Under the pieces are notes generated by a model. The model made no database searches. It worked only from the letters and a program-made list of their open reading frames with translations, and was not told the origin of the DNA. A stretch of 64,000 bases of DNA from Termitomyces sp. T153 (Eukaryota; Basidiomycota; Agaricomycetes; Agaricales; Lyophyllaceae), in the NCBI GenBank assembly GCA_018296165.2, contig JACKQL020000072.1, positions 182,215-246,214 of the forward strand, written 5' to 3'. Shown here in pieces: positions 20,890-31,817 of this stretch; position 1 is the first letter of the stretch; each line of letters opens with the position of its first letter. The position numbers and the translations under genes are program-made.

Positions 20890-23337
20890 CTATAATTCCT
20901 CATGTATGATGGGCTCAGACATTTCGAAGTAACAACTATAGCGAGATGATTTCGGAGTCCAACCGACTGGAGAAGAGGTTATCAAAACATCAGGTACAGA
21001 TAGAGAGTGTATAAAAAGATGAAAAGACGACTCACCACACTGCCAACAATCCAACAAATGATCAGGATCACTATAAGCCTTCAGTATATCATGTGATGAT
21101 CTGAGAACGTTCGTCACGTACAATTTCGCTTTTAACCTGAGCAACTCGGGATAGTGTTTGCCCCAAAAAGCGACTGGAGAATGCAGGTCTTAAGGAAGAG
21201 CATTATTGGGAAACCCAAAAACACTGTACCTTGATGATTAGGCTCATATACATCTGCTTCATTCTTCGAAGAACAATTAGTCACCCGCGAGGTACAGGAA
21301 TTCATACATTTGCCTTACAAGGTAGGCCGCATCCGGCGTTATTTTCCTGAGATGATTAATAGATTTACTTGCAGCAACGTAGTGATCTCTCTTTTCTTCA
21401 ATAGTCGCATTCCAATTCCACGGTGAGACGACCGTGATATGGTAGAGACTGGATCTCCATGCATCAGTCACACTAGTTTTTCCCGTAGACGGAAATGATG
21501 ATGGAGCGCTGATCAAAATGATGAGACCTGGAGTCGCAGCGTCAGCAGCGAGAAGTGCCGAGACGAGGGCGGATCTGTCAGAAGAGGTTTTGAAATTGTC
21601 TTTGCTGATTAGGCGTGACGCGAGTGCAAGGCTTGAACCAACGACCTAAGAGATGCAATCAAGATAAAGATAGGAGGCGAGTGAGCGAAACGTACTGCAA
21701 CATGGTCTTTTGCGAAGGCACTAAAGAACGTTCCCCAGCTCGGGAACTCGGTCACGATAGTTGAAGCGCCTTCTACGCCTTCACTTTGGAGCCTTTTCCC
21801 AAACTGAATCAAGGGATCCATTAATTTGGCCGCGTCCTCCTTGGTGGACCCCGGGTTAATCAAAATTGCAATGCGAGACGTGGAGAATCCTCCCCATCCT
21901 TCTTCCGCCCACTTGAGACCGTTGTCCGCGAGAATATTCCAGAGTTCCTGCGTTCGCACAGTGTTCGGGGTGAAAGATACGATGACAGTCTGGAGAGTGA
22001 CTTGCGGGGAAGCCAAGACAGTAGCCTCAAGAACGACACCGAAGGTCCCACCGCCCCCTGTGATCGAAAGGGAAGATCTGTCAGGATATGTTCGATGAAT
22101 CCAACAGAAGTAAATGCACCTCCACGAAGAGCATAGAAAAGATCTTCATTCTGACAGTCATTCGTAGTCCTGTATTGACCATCCGGCGTAACAACCTTGT
22201 ATTGCAGCTTTCGAGAAACAGGTCAGGCAATTGATCAGTCCCAGGCTCGCAAATGACTTTGCTTACCACTCGATCGACGCCCAGTCCCATAGTGTTGGAT
22301 AAGGCGCCATGTACACCACCTTGGAGCCATCCGCCTACGACACCGACGGATCGATCACTTCCTCGTGTGGCATCAGCCTCAGAACAATGATTCAGTGACC
22401 TTTTACGAACCTCCAACAATCGTGATATTGTGAGCTTCAGCGAAAGGGTAAGCTTCGCCCCATTGAACGCCGGCCTGATCGGGATTATCACAACTGGGAT
22501 CCCAGAAAGGGGGAGGAAACTCACACCAAATGTCACTCCTGGCTTCGACTGAGAACAGCCTTCCGGTACAAATTCTGGGTCGTACGATATCTAATAATAC
22601 AATTATTACCAGGCAAAGAATACACAGACTGAAATCTTACCTTTTTCAGGTTGTGTGTCTGGTATCTATCAATAAATGTTATCTGATTGAGAAGTGGAAG
22701 GAGGTAAATACCCAGAGAGCCAAAGAATGAGGAACGCTGCTTCGACCTTTGTAGTCATGCTGTTGAACCAAGAGTTTAGACGGCTTGGAATACTTGTTGT
22801 GTACGGCAACTTACACCTGTATTTTTAATCACAAGAGGCACTTTGGTCCGTCTGACAAACTGGAACGCTGCTGCCACATCTTCAGCATATTGGATGTCAA
22901 TCTGTTCTCATGCAGTTAACCGAAAGTGATCAGACCCCAGAAGTTTGATGCTTACAAAATATTCTGGTACACTTCCAAGTTTACATCGCCTTGGTTGCAA
23001 AACTGGTTCTCGCACGTTAGGATCTATAGAATCGAGGAGACATTGATCATCTTTGACTGTTTGACAAGTCTCCCATTGTGTTTGAATATAGGCCCCAGGA
23101 GACTCTGTTCGTGCCACTGCATTTGAGTCCGTGATGAGTCTAGTGACACCGACATAAGTTCACAATAATCAGACCTTCATCAAGGTAACTGGCGCGAACA
23201 GCGAGATATTCTGTGGGGTTAAACCCTCCCATATAGCAGGGTTGTGCGAAAGGAACACCCTCAAAGAGGCGGCCACCGACAGTAGAGTTCAAGCTTGCCC
23301 ATTCAGCGGCCGAAAGTACAGACCCGAACTTCAGAGG
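20890..23337 (-). pseudogene. FAD-linked oxidase (BBE / VAO family), 5'-truncated
   Basis: Secreted fungal berberine-bridge-like oxidases use covalent FAD to oxidise alcohols, sugars or alkaloids. About a dozen short exons can be joined on the minus strand: EWASLNSTVGGRLFEG, WETCQTVKDDQCLLDS, DIQYAEDVAAAFQFV, VIKNTGHDYKGRSS (with the His expected to bind FAD), THNLKK, ISYDPEFVPEGC, GGSDRSVGVVGGWLQGG, NTMGLGVDRV, VVTPDGQYRT, ALRGGGGGTFGVVLEATVL, SPWNWNATIEEKRDHYV and ITPDAAYLNEADVYEPNH. The C-terminal substrate region is PDHLLDCWQC with VGWTPKSSRYSCYF, stop at 20890-20892. These exons keep frame. The GGxHG loop reads GGVHG and has no Cys for a second flavin bond. The first exon with signal peptide and start codon is missing: the frame opens only at the arm B' junction (about 23340), preceded by a stop. 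It is therefore probably dead or uses an unknown start. Confidence 0.85.
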
Positions 23338-23528
23338 CTCTTTTTATTGAAGCGCAGCTGGATGAGACATTGTCTATCTCAATTCAGCTGACTATGTGAC
23401 TGTCACAATTAACAATTACGTATAAACTCTCATCTTATCTTATCTGCTCAAAGAACTACGTGAAGTCGATGTCATACCTACAGTACACCGTCTTTCAGCA
23501 CAGCCATTCTGAATTGCAGATCTGAAAC

Positions 23529-24661
23529 GTGCATCTAGCATTTTACGAACTCGTAGCCAAACCACTTCCGAACCTGGCCCAAGCGAAGTGTAAAGCAAGA
23601 AACTCAGTACAAAAAGCTCTTCGAAAAGCTACAGGAAAGGGAGATATAGGACAACCGGAAGAAACAGCGAAGGAAACTTTAACAGGATCCAAGAAGGCCA
23701 GGATGGACAGGACATAGATTTCAGTTATCATACTCACCAAGTATTCTCCATACAGTCGACAAATAATTACACTTGAAGGGGTCATCTACTTTTTCTATCG
23801 CCCTAAGGTACAACATGAGGGCGCCGAATCGCTCGATGAAGTCCGAAATACATATATGCTCAGCGTGGACGAAAGCAACAAGAACAAGTCCGAGCCTACA
23901 AAAAATCGTAATTCGGATGATCAGAGAGACAACGAGAACGCAGAAACGCAAGTTTCAGCAGCTGGAACCGACGCATTACCTGCCACCGAAACACTCGACT
24001 TTCCGAAGAAATACTTTCGATTGATGACAATCGGTAAGAACCTTTCAGAATCCAGAGATTGGTGTCATTTCCGGGCAACGGATTACATCTGTGGGAGATG
24101 GTTTGCATGCTTTTCAACAGGGGTTTTGGTATAAAAGCAAGACATGCGGTACGTTGCTTGCTTTATGAAGCCCATGATAAGAAAGACAAAGAGTATACAC
24201 AAGTACGCAGGCACGCTGCACGGCTTGCTATCTGTGGTGCGTACGCTATAGTAAACAATGATCCTGAAGTTCCATACAAACGTGCGACCCACTTCGGGCA
24301 CCACATCTCGCACCCTAGCTCAATCAGGAACGTGCAGAAAGAGCTTGGAATCGGCAAAGCCGCGTCCTTCATCCTACAAGTCACGAACCGGGTCGCGCTG
24401 GCGATGGGTCCTCAACAGGCGCATAGCAAGAGCGTTAAGCACCCCGAGGGGAGGGAGTCGTGTGGCCCGCGGTTCGTAAGGCGTGAGACGCTGCAGTTGT
24501 TGGATTATAAAGGTACGGAGGTGTTAAGCGAAGAAGAGGTGGAGATCCTATTCATGTTTGACGCTGCACTGCAGCGGAAAGAAATACATTGGTGTGTTAG
24601 CGGAATGAATTTGTGGTCGTTAATTGGATCACTGCTTGGTGTAGAAGAGAGGCGGCGGTAA
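23529..24661 (+). CDS. Conserved fungal protein of unknown function, copy 2
   Basis: This is the better preserved of the two copies. Coding blocks are ELVAKPLPNLAQAKCKAR, an exon with YSRQIITLEGVIYFFYRP, ESLDEVRNTYMLSVDES, a Glu/Asn/Lys-rich acidic insert, KKYFRLMTIGK, SVGDGLHAFQQGFWYKSKTC, an intron (24150-24207, gtacgt...cacaag), then RRHAARLAICGAYAIVNND, THFGHHISHP, ELGIGKAASFILQVTNR and LLDYKGTEVLSEEEVEILF, stop at 24659-24661. Order and spacing match conserved basidiomycete proteins I recall without a function; the usual stretch between TIGK and the SVGD block is shortened and out of frame, so even this copy may be inactive. The first ATG is not certain. Its presumed promoter would be shared with dcpS in the original arrangement. 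Confidence 0.5.
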
Positions 24662-24765
24662 CATGGTGGCGGTACTTAGAGCGAGAAGCGGGTTTTTATA
24701 GGAAACGCCTGGGAAAAAGATAAGTTGGTGACATAAAAAATGAAAAGCGAAACAAGTTGAAGCAA

Positions 24766-24865
24766 TTCGGATACGGGGAATTGAACCCCGAGCTGCCGCG
24801 TGAAACTATCACCACAAGATGCGCCACATGAGAGGCGGCAATGTTAGCCATTACACCATATCCGA
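24766..24865 (-). tRNA. tRNA-Glu(CUC): tRNA-Glu (anticodon CUC) with 28-nt intron, intact
   Basis: This is the same tRNA as at 8317-8416, on the minus strand. All stems pair: acceptor TCGGATA/TATCCGA, D-stem GTG/CAT, anticodon stem GCCGC/GCGGC after removal of the intron (24801-24828), and T-stem CGGGG/CCCCG. Position 39 (24799) is G on the RNA strand, restoring the pair that the other copy lacks. This is the likely functional copy. Confidence 0.94.
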
Positions 24866-25007
24866 ATGTAAAACAGATATCCGTTTACATATGAAACTCC
24901 AGGCGAGACCGAAGCGTCGCGTTCAATATGGAATAAATTCTGAAGATATGGTTATTAAAAAGGTATGGTGAGTGTCTGTCCACTTAATTCAAACACCTCA
25001 ACTCCCC

Positions 25008-26632
25008 CCAACAACCTCCAGCCCCGCCCCAAGTGCCCACCCGGGTTCTGTGTCCCTCACGCGCTTGGCAATTCTTACCTCGCGCGCGTCGTCAAACTCG
25101 TAGCCGCGCCGGAGGAGGGCGTACATGAATGTCAGGTCGAGGCAGTACTCAGTGCGCAACCCCTCCAGCACCTCTCCCTGACTTGAGATCTTCGAGGGTG
25201 GAAGGCGAGACGGTCGTAAAAGTAGGAAAGGAGGAGGACAGGGCCTGTTGGGAATGTTTCAAGGACGGAGGGTTGATATACGCCGTTGAAGGAGCATGGT
25301 TTGGTTTTGCATATTCTGTTGGGTATTAGCTTGGGTGGAGATGGAAGAAGGAAAAGAGAACGCACGCGTCCTTTGCCATGACGAGCTCCATTATCCGCAG
25401 ACAACCGTCGAAAGAGCCAACATCGTCGCCGACCATTGTCACGTTCCTATCTTTCAGTTCAACGAGTCTCTGCATGCCCTTTGCGATGCACGGATTCCCA
25501 ATTGTCTCTTCGGTCTGGTTGCCGTTTGCACGGATGTCCGCCATGAACTCGACAAGCTGGTGGATGTGTTGCCGGGCATGCATGAGGCCGTGGCCAAGGA
25601 ACGAGTGCTGGTAGAGCACGTGCGTCTTTTCTGCAAACGTCAGCTCGTATCTGTGGTCGTCCTCATCCAACAGCGCCTTCACAGCGCCTCTCGGCTCAAA
25701 CGCAATCTGCGTCGACGCCCCCCAACATCCAGCACTGTCCACGTCGCATTCCCGCCGTCCAATGTTCCAAACAAATAATTCGACGTGATCCAGGCATACA
25801 CGCCCTCATCCCGTCCGTCCATCACACCAACACCCTCAACGGGAAACTCCCACCTCTCCAGCCTCTCCCTCACTGCCTCAAAAGCCCATCTACCTCTTCA
25901 TCCTCCAACAGCCTCAGCCCAGCCGTTGCTTTCACCGCCACGGGAATGCAGCGCCTCATCTCGCTTGGGACGACCCGGACAGCGGCGTCCATGAGTACGT
26001 CGAGTGATTTCGCGCCGAGGAGTGGCGTGTGGGCGTACGACGAGAGGCCCGGCTGTGTCTGGGTGAATACTTCGTATTCGAGCGTGGGGGATGCGTGGCA
26101 GTTGTTGAATTTGTAGACATGCATCCGCGAGCCGGTGGACCCGGCGTCGATTACGAGAGCGTATTGGACCAGAGGGGAGGAGGGGCGGTGAGAGTGGTGC
26201 AGGAGCTGGTCAGGGTGCGGTCGGCGTCGGTCTCGTACGTGAGGGGCGAGGGCGAGGGTGCAGGTGGTGGTGATGGTCCGTGCTCTACTATCCACACTAA
26301 AGAAATGGTCTATACAACATCAGTGTCGTCTTTACCAAAAATAAGATACCCACTGTTATCCAACGTCGGCGACTGTGATCCTTCTTCAGAAAGATGGTCT
26401 ACAAAAGAGGTATATCATCAGTCTTGTCTCCACAAGATGAAAAAGAAGAGATGACCACCATTCAAATTCCTTTGCTGACTTAACACAACACCAATCACGC
26501 ATACAACCACTAGCACCGCTCTCTTCCACTTCCACATCAACGTCCACGTCCCTCTCGTCTCTGATACTGGTGCTGAGCCACCTTCTGTACGCCGGCGCTG
26601 AGTCCCATCCCTGTTTCGAGGAGCTCATAGTC
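25008..26632 (-). pseudogene. gda1: Guanosine-diphosphatase / apyrase (GDA1/CD39 family), broken copy 2
   Basis: This is the inverted twin of 6567-8184. It keeps DAGSTGSRMHVYKFNNC, reads through EYEVFTQTQPGLSSY where copy 1 has a stop, and has KATAGLRLLEDEEVDGLL, SNYLFGTLDGGNATW (a piece lost from copy 1), GASTQIAFEPRGAVKALL, ELTFAEKTHVLYQHSFLG and EYCLDLTFMYALLRRGYEF to the stop at 25008-25010. Damage: a one-base loss just before GASTQIAF (about 25710), a shift after GLLRQ (about 25870), loss of the start codon region, and the same missing segment after YFYDRL seen in copy 1. Lesions shared with copy 1 predate the duplication; the others came later. It is not functional. Confidence 0.9.
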
Positions 26633-26859
26633 CGGAGACACCGGTGTTTTAGTTTTAGTGCGCACGCGTTGGCGTCTTTTTGCCGGTGTCTGTGTCTGGG
26701 TATGCGAGGAAAGGTGAGAAGAGGAGGAGCTAGCGGAGCAGGATGAGACAGAGAACCAGGTAGAAGACGAGAACGACAGCGTGGCAGCTTGATCTTTGTT
26801 TTCGTGTTGCGCGATTCCGACCATCCAGCACCGCAGCACGTCTATATACCACTTGTCGC

Positions 26860-27133
26860 AGCAAGTTTCGCGCAGGGGTGACAGACTGAGTCCGAAAAGA
26901 GTACTAGGATCTACGATAGCGAGTACGGTGGCTCAGTAACAGAGATATCTGGATATCCGTGATTCAGAACTGTGTATTGAGTCTGATACGATAATACATA
27001 CCTGGATATCCGTGGTTCAGAACTAGACCACGGAATCCAGGACTGGTGAAAATAATCTACGTATCACGTGAGATCTGAGAGGGATGGTGTGGTGATGAGA
27101 GGGATGGGCACTCCCGCCACTATGGTTGCAACA
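26860..27133 (-). repeat. Probable Copia 3' LTR
   Basis: The element's purine tract (ggtgggag on the minus strand) is followed by TGTTGCAACC at 27133, a typical LTR start. The LTR runs towards the end of arm B' (26855); its far border is not certain. It contains a 23-base motif (ctggatatccgtg, then a/g, then ttcagaact) twice, at 26949 and 27002, 53 bases apart. CpG is normal here. Confidence 0.6.
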
Positions 27134-30100
27134 CTCCCACCTGACGGAGTGGCCACAACGTTACCGAAGTTCGCTCCTCGAGAATTCACCAACGACCCCC
27201 ATTTTCCTGCGTAACCTGTCCACTGTATTGCGTGACAGTGTCTTTGTGAGAAGATCAGCGGCCATGTCCTCGGAGGCCATGTATACGGGTTTAATCTTGC
27301 CATCGGAGACGGCCTGGCGCAGCCAAAACCAGTGGCGGTCAAGGTGCTTTAGACGACCCATGTGTTCTGGGTGTTTTGTCACCGAGATCGCTGACTGGTT
27401 GTCAATATTCAAGATTAGTGGCGTAGACTGTGGGTCACCAATATCTGCCAAGAAATTGCGGAGCTCACACAGTTCACAACCAGTCTCACTAGCAGCAACA
27501 AATTCAGCCTCGGTGGTCAATAGGGCAACAATTGACTGAAGTTTCGACATCCAACTGACTGCACCGCCAGCCACCATTAAGACCGAACCAGTTGTTGAGC
27601 GGCCGTTGTCAGGATTACCGCCGTGGTCAGCGATCGGTGAAAGCTGAGAAGGGTGAGGGGAGGGCAGAGACAGTGCTGGCCGAGTATTCAATCTTGTAGT
27701 CAAGAGTACCCCGAATATATCTCATTAGATGTTTAATGGCTCTCCAATGTCTGGATCCAGGACAAGCATTGTAATGGCACAAGACACTGACTGCATGAGC
27801 GATATCTGGATGTGTGCACATTGCAAGGTAGAGCAGTGCACCAGTTGCTAGTATGTACAGTATTGCATGCATCTCTTCAGCTTCTGTGGGATTCTTGGGG
27901 GAATCTGCCTTAGATAGGTGGACACCAGGCTTGAGCAGTGTGGCAACTGCTTTAGAATCAAGCATATTAAATTGTGACAAGAATTTGATAGCATATGCTT
28001 TCTGATCTATCCACAATTTACGATTAGGGCAGTCATGGGTAACCATAACACCCAGGAGGCCCCTGGTTGGACCCAAATGGCGAAGCTTGAAGAATTGCTG
28101 TAGTTCAGAGATGACTTTAAGCAGAGCTGGTCAAGATTTCAAGGCAAGAGTCATGTTGTCAATGTGCACTGGGATAATGATATGGACTCCATCCCGGAGG
28201 TAGATGTAGACACAGGGATCAGAAGTGATCCTTACAAAACCAAGCTTTAACAAAACCTCATGCATCCATTTTTTCCAAAGATTAGCACCCTGCTTGAGCC
28301 CATAGATTCCCTTCTCAAGTTTGGCATAGACAATGCCATCACCAGGCAGGCTGGTGCTCAATGCCTGGCTGCACATCCTCTGGGAAGCCCTTGGGAAACC
28401 TTGTGTAGAGTTCAGCATCTACAATGCCATGTAGGAATGCAGATGAAATGTTGACTGACTCCAGATGCAGGTCTTCTAGTGCAGCAAGGGCAAGTACCAT
28501 ACATACTGCAGCCCAGTGGGCTGTTGGTGCAAATGTCTTGTCAAAATCCACACCTGGCCACTGGCTGAAGCCCTGCACTACAATATGGGCCTTGAAATGC
28601 TCTATTGCACCATCAAGTAAGTGTTTAACTTTAAATTCCCACTGAGAACCTATTGCTCTATACCCTGGTGGTAAATATACAGCCCGCCATGTGCCATTGC
28701 CATGCAGGGAGTTCATCTCCTCACAAATTGCTTTGTGCCATTCGGCAGCATTTTCACTAGCCATGGCTTCCCTGTATGAGTGGGGATTAGTGTCATGAGC
28801 ACTGACTTTGTATGCACCTGCAACATTAGCATGTACTGCACCAAAACCATCAAGGTCTACTCCATGTTCCACAAAAGCTTGCCCACCAAGAAATAAGGCT
28901 TTGCCTGATTCAAGGTTCAGTGCAAAGTTTACCTCCTGCTCCCCATGGTGGTTGACATTGCCAATGTCAATGTTCCACAGGAGCTGCTCAGGTGGCTCCT
29001 CTGGATGGGGCAAAGATGGTGGTGGTGGTGGTGGTGGTTCATGCACAATTGGGGACTCATGGTTCTTCTGGCATTGTACAGCATCATATTAATCAGTGTT
29101 TGGCTCACGAGTGGGCACTCATACCTGCTGGCTGGGTTTCTGGAGGGGTGGTAATGGCTTGGGTTGGTGTGGTGCCTGTGGCTATGGAACTGGAGCCTCT
29201 ACTCCCACCAGTTCAAGGTCCTTGTTGTCACTTGGTACAGGAGTAAGGGGTTCATTGGCATCAAAAAGGTCTGCATGATGCTTGGTCAGAACTGGCATAG
29301 GTGTGGGCATTGATTGGGGTGTCAGCAGCATGTTGTCAACCTCATACTGAGGTAGGTTATCAAAAGCTTCTAATTGCAGGTCCTTTGGCATGTTGGTGGA
29401 TGAAAGGCCAGGGAATTGGGACTCATCAAAAATGACATCTCAGAAAGTTATCAGCTTTTTGGTTTTAAGAATGTAAACCTTCCACTCAACATGATCATCG
29501 GGATATCCAACAAATATTCTGGGCATAGTATGGCCCTGCTATCCCTTTTACTTGTCCCAACCTAGAAGTATGTATGCAGCACAGCCAAACACCCGTAGAT
29601 GGCCAATTCTTGGCTTCCTTTACTTGTAAGCTTCATAAGGAGTAATAGCACATGGAAGGGATGATGTTGGGCATTGGTTATGTACATGCCAATACATGCT
29701 GAGAGTGTATGTCCAGAAACTCTCAGGAAGACATGCTTCTGCAAGCATGGCTGTAAGAGCTTCTTCAATGGTTCTATTTAAATTCTCTGCCACCCCATTC
29801 TGTTACGATGTAGCTGTATTGGTAAATTCATACCTTCAGACTTGCAGAGGTCAAGAAATGCTCTTGATGTATATTCTCCTCCTTTGTCAAAGTGAATGCA
29901 CTTGATTTTCTGCCCTGTTTGTAATTCAGCTTCAGCTCTGAACACTTTCAAAGCCTCCAGTGTATCACTCTTCTTCTGCATGTCATACACTGCCATCCAG
30001 CAAGTACTGTCATCTGCAAATGTCACCCACCATTGCCTGTTGGACTGATGACCCCCTACAGGCATTGGTCCATGTACATTGCTAAAAATCCTTCTCAGAG

Positions 30101-31817
30101 TCTCATTTGACTTGTCCGCTGTCTGCAGAAAGGGGGCTCAATGTTGTTTCCCTTGTATACAGGGTTTGCATATGCAAGGGATGGGAGCCTGTGAAGATAT
30201 CTCCAAGTCCAGAGTAAGGTCTTTCTTGATGAGTTGGTCAAGGCAGTCTGCTCCAAGGTGACACAGTCTGAGTGGAGTAAGAACTTGTTAACCTTTGAGG
30301 AAGATGTTGGACCAATGTGAGTTGAGTTTGCTACATGGGTGAGTGATGATATCAGTGTCTCTCTATCCAGATATGAGGTGAGCATCTTGTCTATGGTAGC
30401 AGTGAATGCAAGTTGGTCACAAACAATGAAGAGAACTTTTCAGCCATTGAAGGTTACTATGACTCCATGGTGCATAGACAGTGTTGTGATGAAAAGAAGA
30501 TTGTTTGCTAGTTTAGGCACAAAAAGTACATCTGTGATAACAACATCCTTAAGACATGCCCCATTGTGATCTTTCTCTTGTGGTCTGAACTTCACCAACC
30601 CCTTTTCTGCAGGATAAATTGTTGCATTATTAGCCAGGTGAATGGGGACTCTTCATGGCTTGAAAGATTTGGGGATAAACCATTTGTGATGTGGTGTCAT
30701 AGAACTCATGGCATCCAAGTCTGTGTTCCACAAGATGTCAGTTGGTGTGATAGACAAACAAGAAGATTGACAAATGGCCACTCCTGCCTTGATGGCAGGA
30801 CTGTCACATCCTTCCTCAATTTTGAGAGACTTGGTAGCTTTGGCTACATCAGCTTTTGCTCCTGAATTTCTGCCTCAGTGTCTTCCATGCTTCTTAGACT
30901 TAGAAGAGTCTTCCTTGTTGATGCAAGACTGGGTAGTCAAGAGATAAGAGCATTCCATAATCTTGTGATTGCCCTTGTAGAGGTAGCATACCATAGTGCA
31001 GGCTGCTGCAGCTGCTGTAGCAGCAGCTGTGGCAGTAGCCTCTTCTTCTGCAGCAGAGTGTTGAACTTCTTCAGTATGCAAAGCTTCAAGGATGTTGTTT
31101 TTAGTAAGCCCATTGAGCATCAGAATAGATAATATGAAGGCAGAGTATTCTTCATGTGGGAGTGCATGGATCATGGCCATGGTGGAGAGTTCATTGTCAA
31201 GCATTTCCAAGGGATATCCTGGTGAAGCAATGCCCAGTCCAACTATTGGGGGAGGATGGAGTGCTTGAATGCACTGCATAGCTCCTTCAACATGAGTGCA
31301 GAGTTGCATAAGTGATTTGTTGCTACGTAGGTGGATATTAAATAAGTCACTAAGTGAATTGAAACAGGCATTTAGGACTGATTTTGAATGAATCTCCTAC
31401 AACTTAGCCCACATAGCTGCAAGCTGCAGAGTCATCTTGAATGGTGTCAACATGAATTTTATTCCCTACATTGAGCCATTGGAAAATCTTGCTAGCTGCT
31501 TTGTTGCTACAAAGATTGTATGCATTGATGGCTGCCACAGAGACCAGATTGCTTTCATTGAGTGGAGGGCAGACTTCAAGTCCTCTAACAATCCACACAC
31601 TGCCTACTGACATCAAACATCCATACATGCATTTTTCCCATTCAGTGTATTTGATTGTGCCAAGATGTTTTGAGTAAATGTGTTGGCATTCATGACCATT
31701 CTGGTAGGAAACTTGTTGGTGATGTGATGAGCCAGTATCATGTGAATGATGGTGTGAAGAAGAATGTTTGATGCTCACATGTGGAGAGGGAGTCTGAATG
31801 GGCTTCTTGAAAGGCAG
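27134..31817 (-). mobile_element. Ty1/Copia retrotransposon, 5'-truncated and degraded
   Basis: On the minus strand, the gag-like start (TIKYTEWEKCMYG, GSVWIVRGLEVCPPLNES, IQWLNVGN-type region at 31.4-31.7 kb) is followed by a gag C-terminus with a damaged zinc knuckle (CYLYKGNHKIMEC, about 31000). Integrase pieces come next (GGHQSNRQWWVTFADDS, IKCIHFDKGGEYTSRAF, about 29.8-30.1 kb), then a spacer with a short Pro run. Reverse transcriptase follows (YRAIGSQWEFKVKHLLDG, QGFSQWPGVDFDKTFAP, YGLKQGANLWKKWMHE, and VHIDNMTLA in place of the usual YVDDM), and then RNase H (VALLTTEAEFVAASETGC, HLDRHWFWLRQ, ADLLTKTLSRNTVDRL). It has many stops. No 5' LTR is visible; gag begins about 120 bases from the outer repeat. 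The last 0.6 kb (27.1-27.7 kb) is open and has normal CpG, while the rest is CpG-poor. Confidence 0.9.

Larger units (their letters stand above)
23342..26855. repeat. Inner inverted repeat, right arm (B')
   Basis: This is the reverse complement of 6317-9886. The inner end coincides with the loss of dcpS sequence after its first codons and with the loss of the 5' end of the FAD oxidase gene. Because arm B continues into dcpS and this arm does not, this arm is more likely the derived copy. The outer end abuts the Copia LTR. Confidence 0.92.

Noticed and set aside
6317..26855. An active tRNA-bordered mobile element
   Set aside because: The tRNA lies inside the repeat arms among ordinary genes, not at their ends, and there is no integrase tied to the arms.
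29010..29045. A (GGT)n microsatellite as an independent repeat
   Set aside because: It encodes the Pro run in the Copia spacer and is part of that element.
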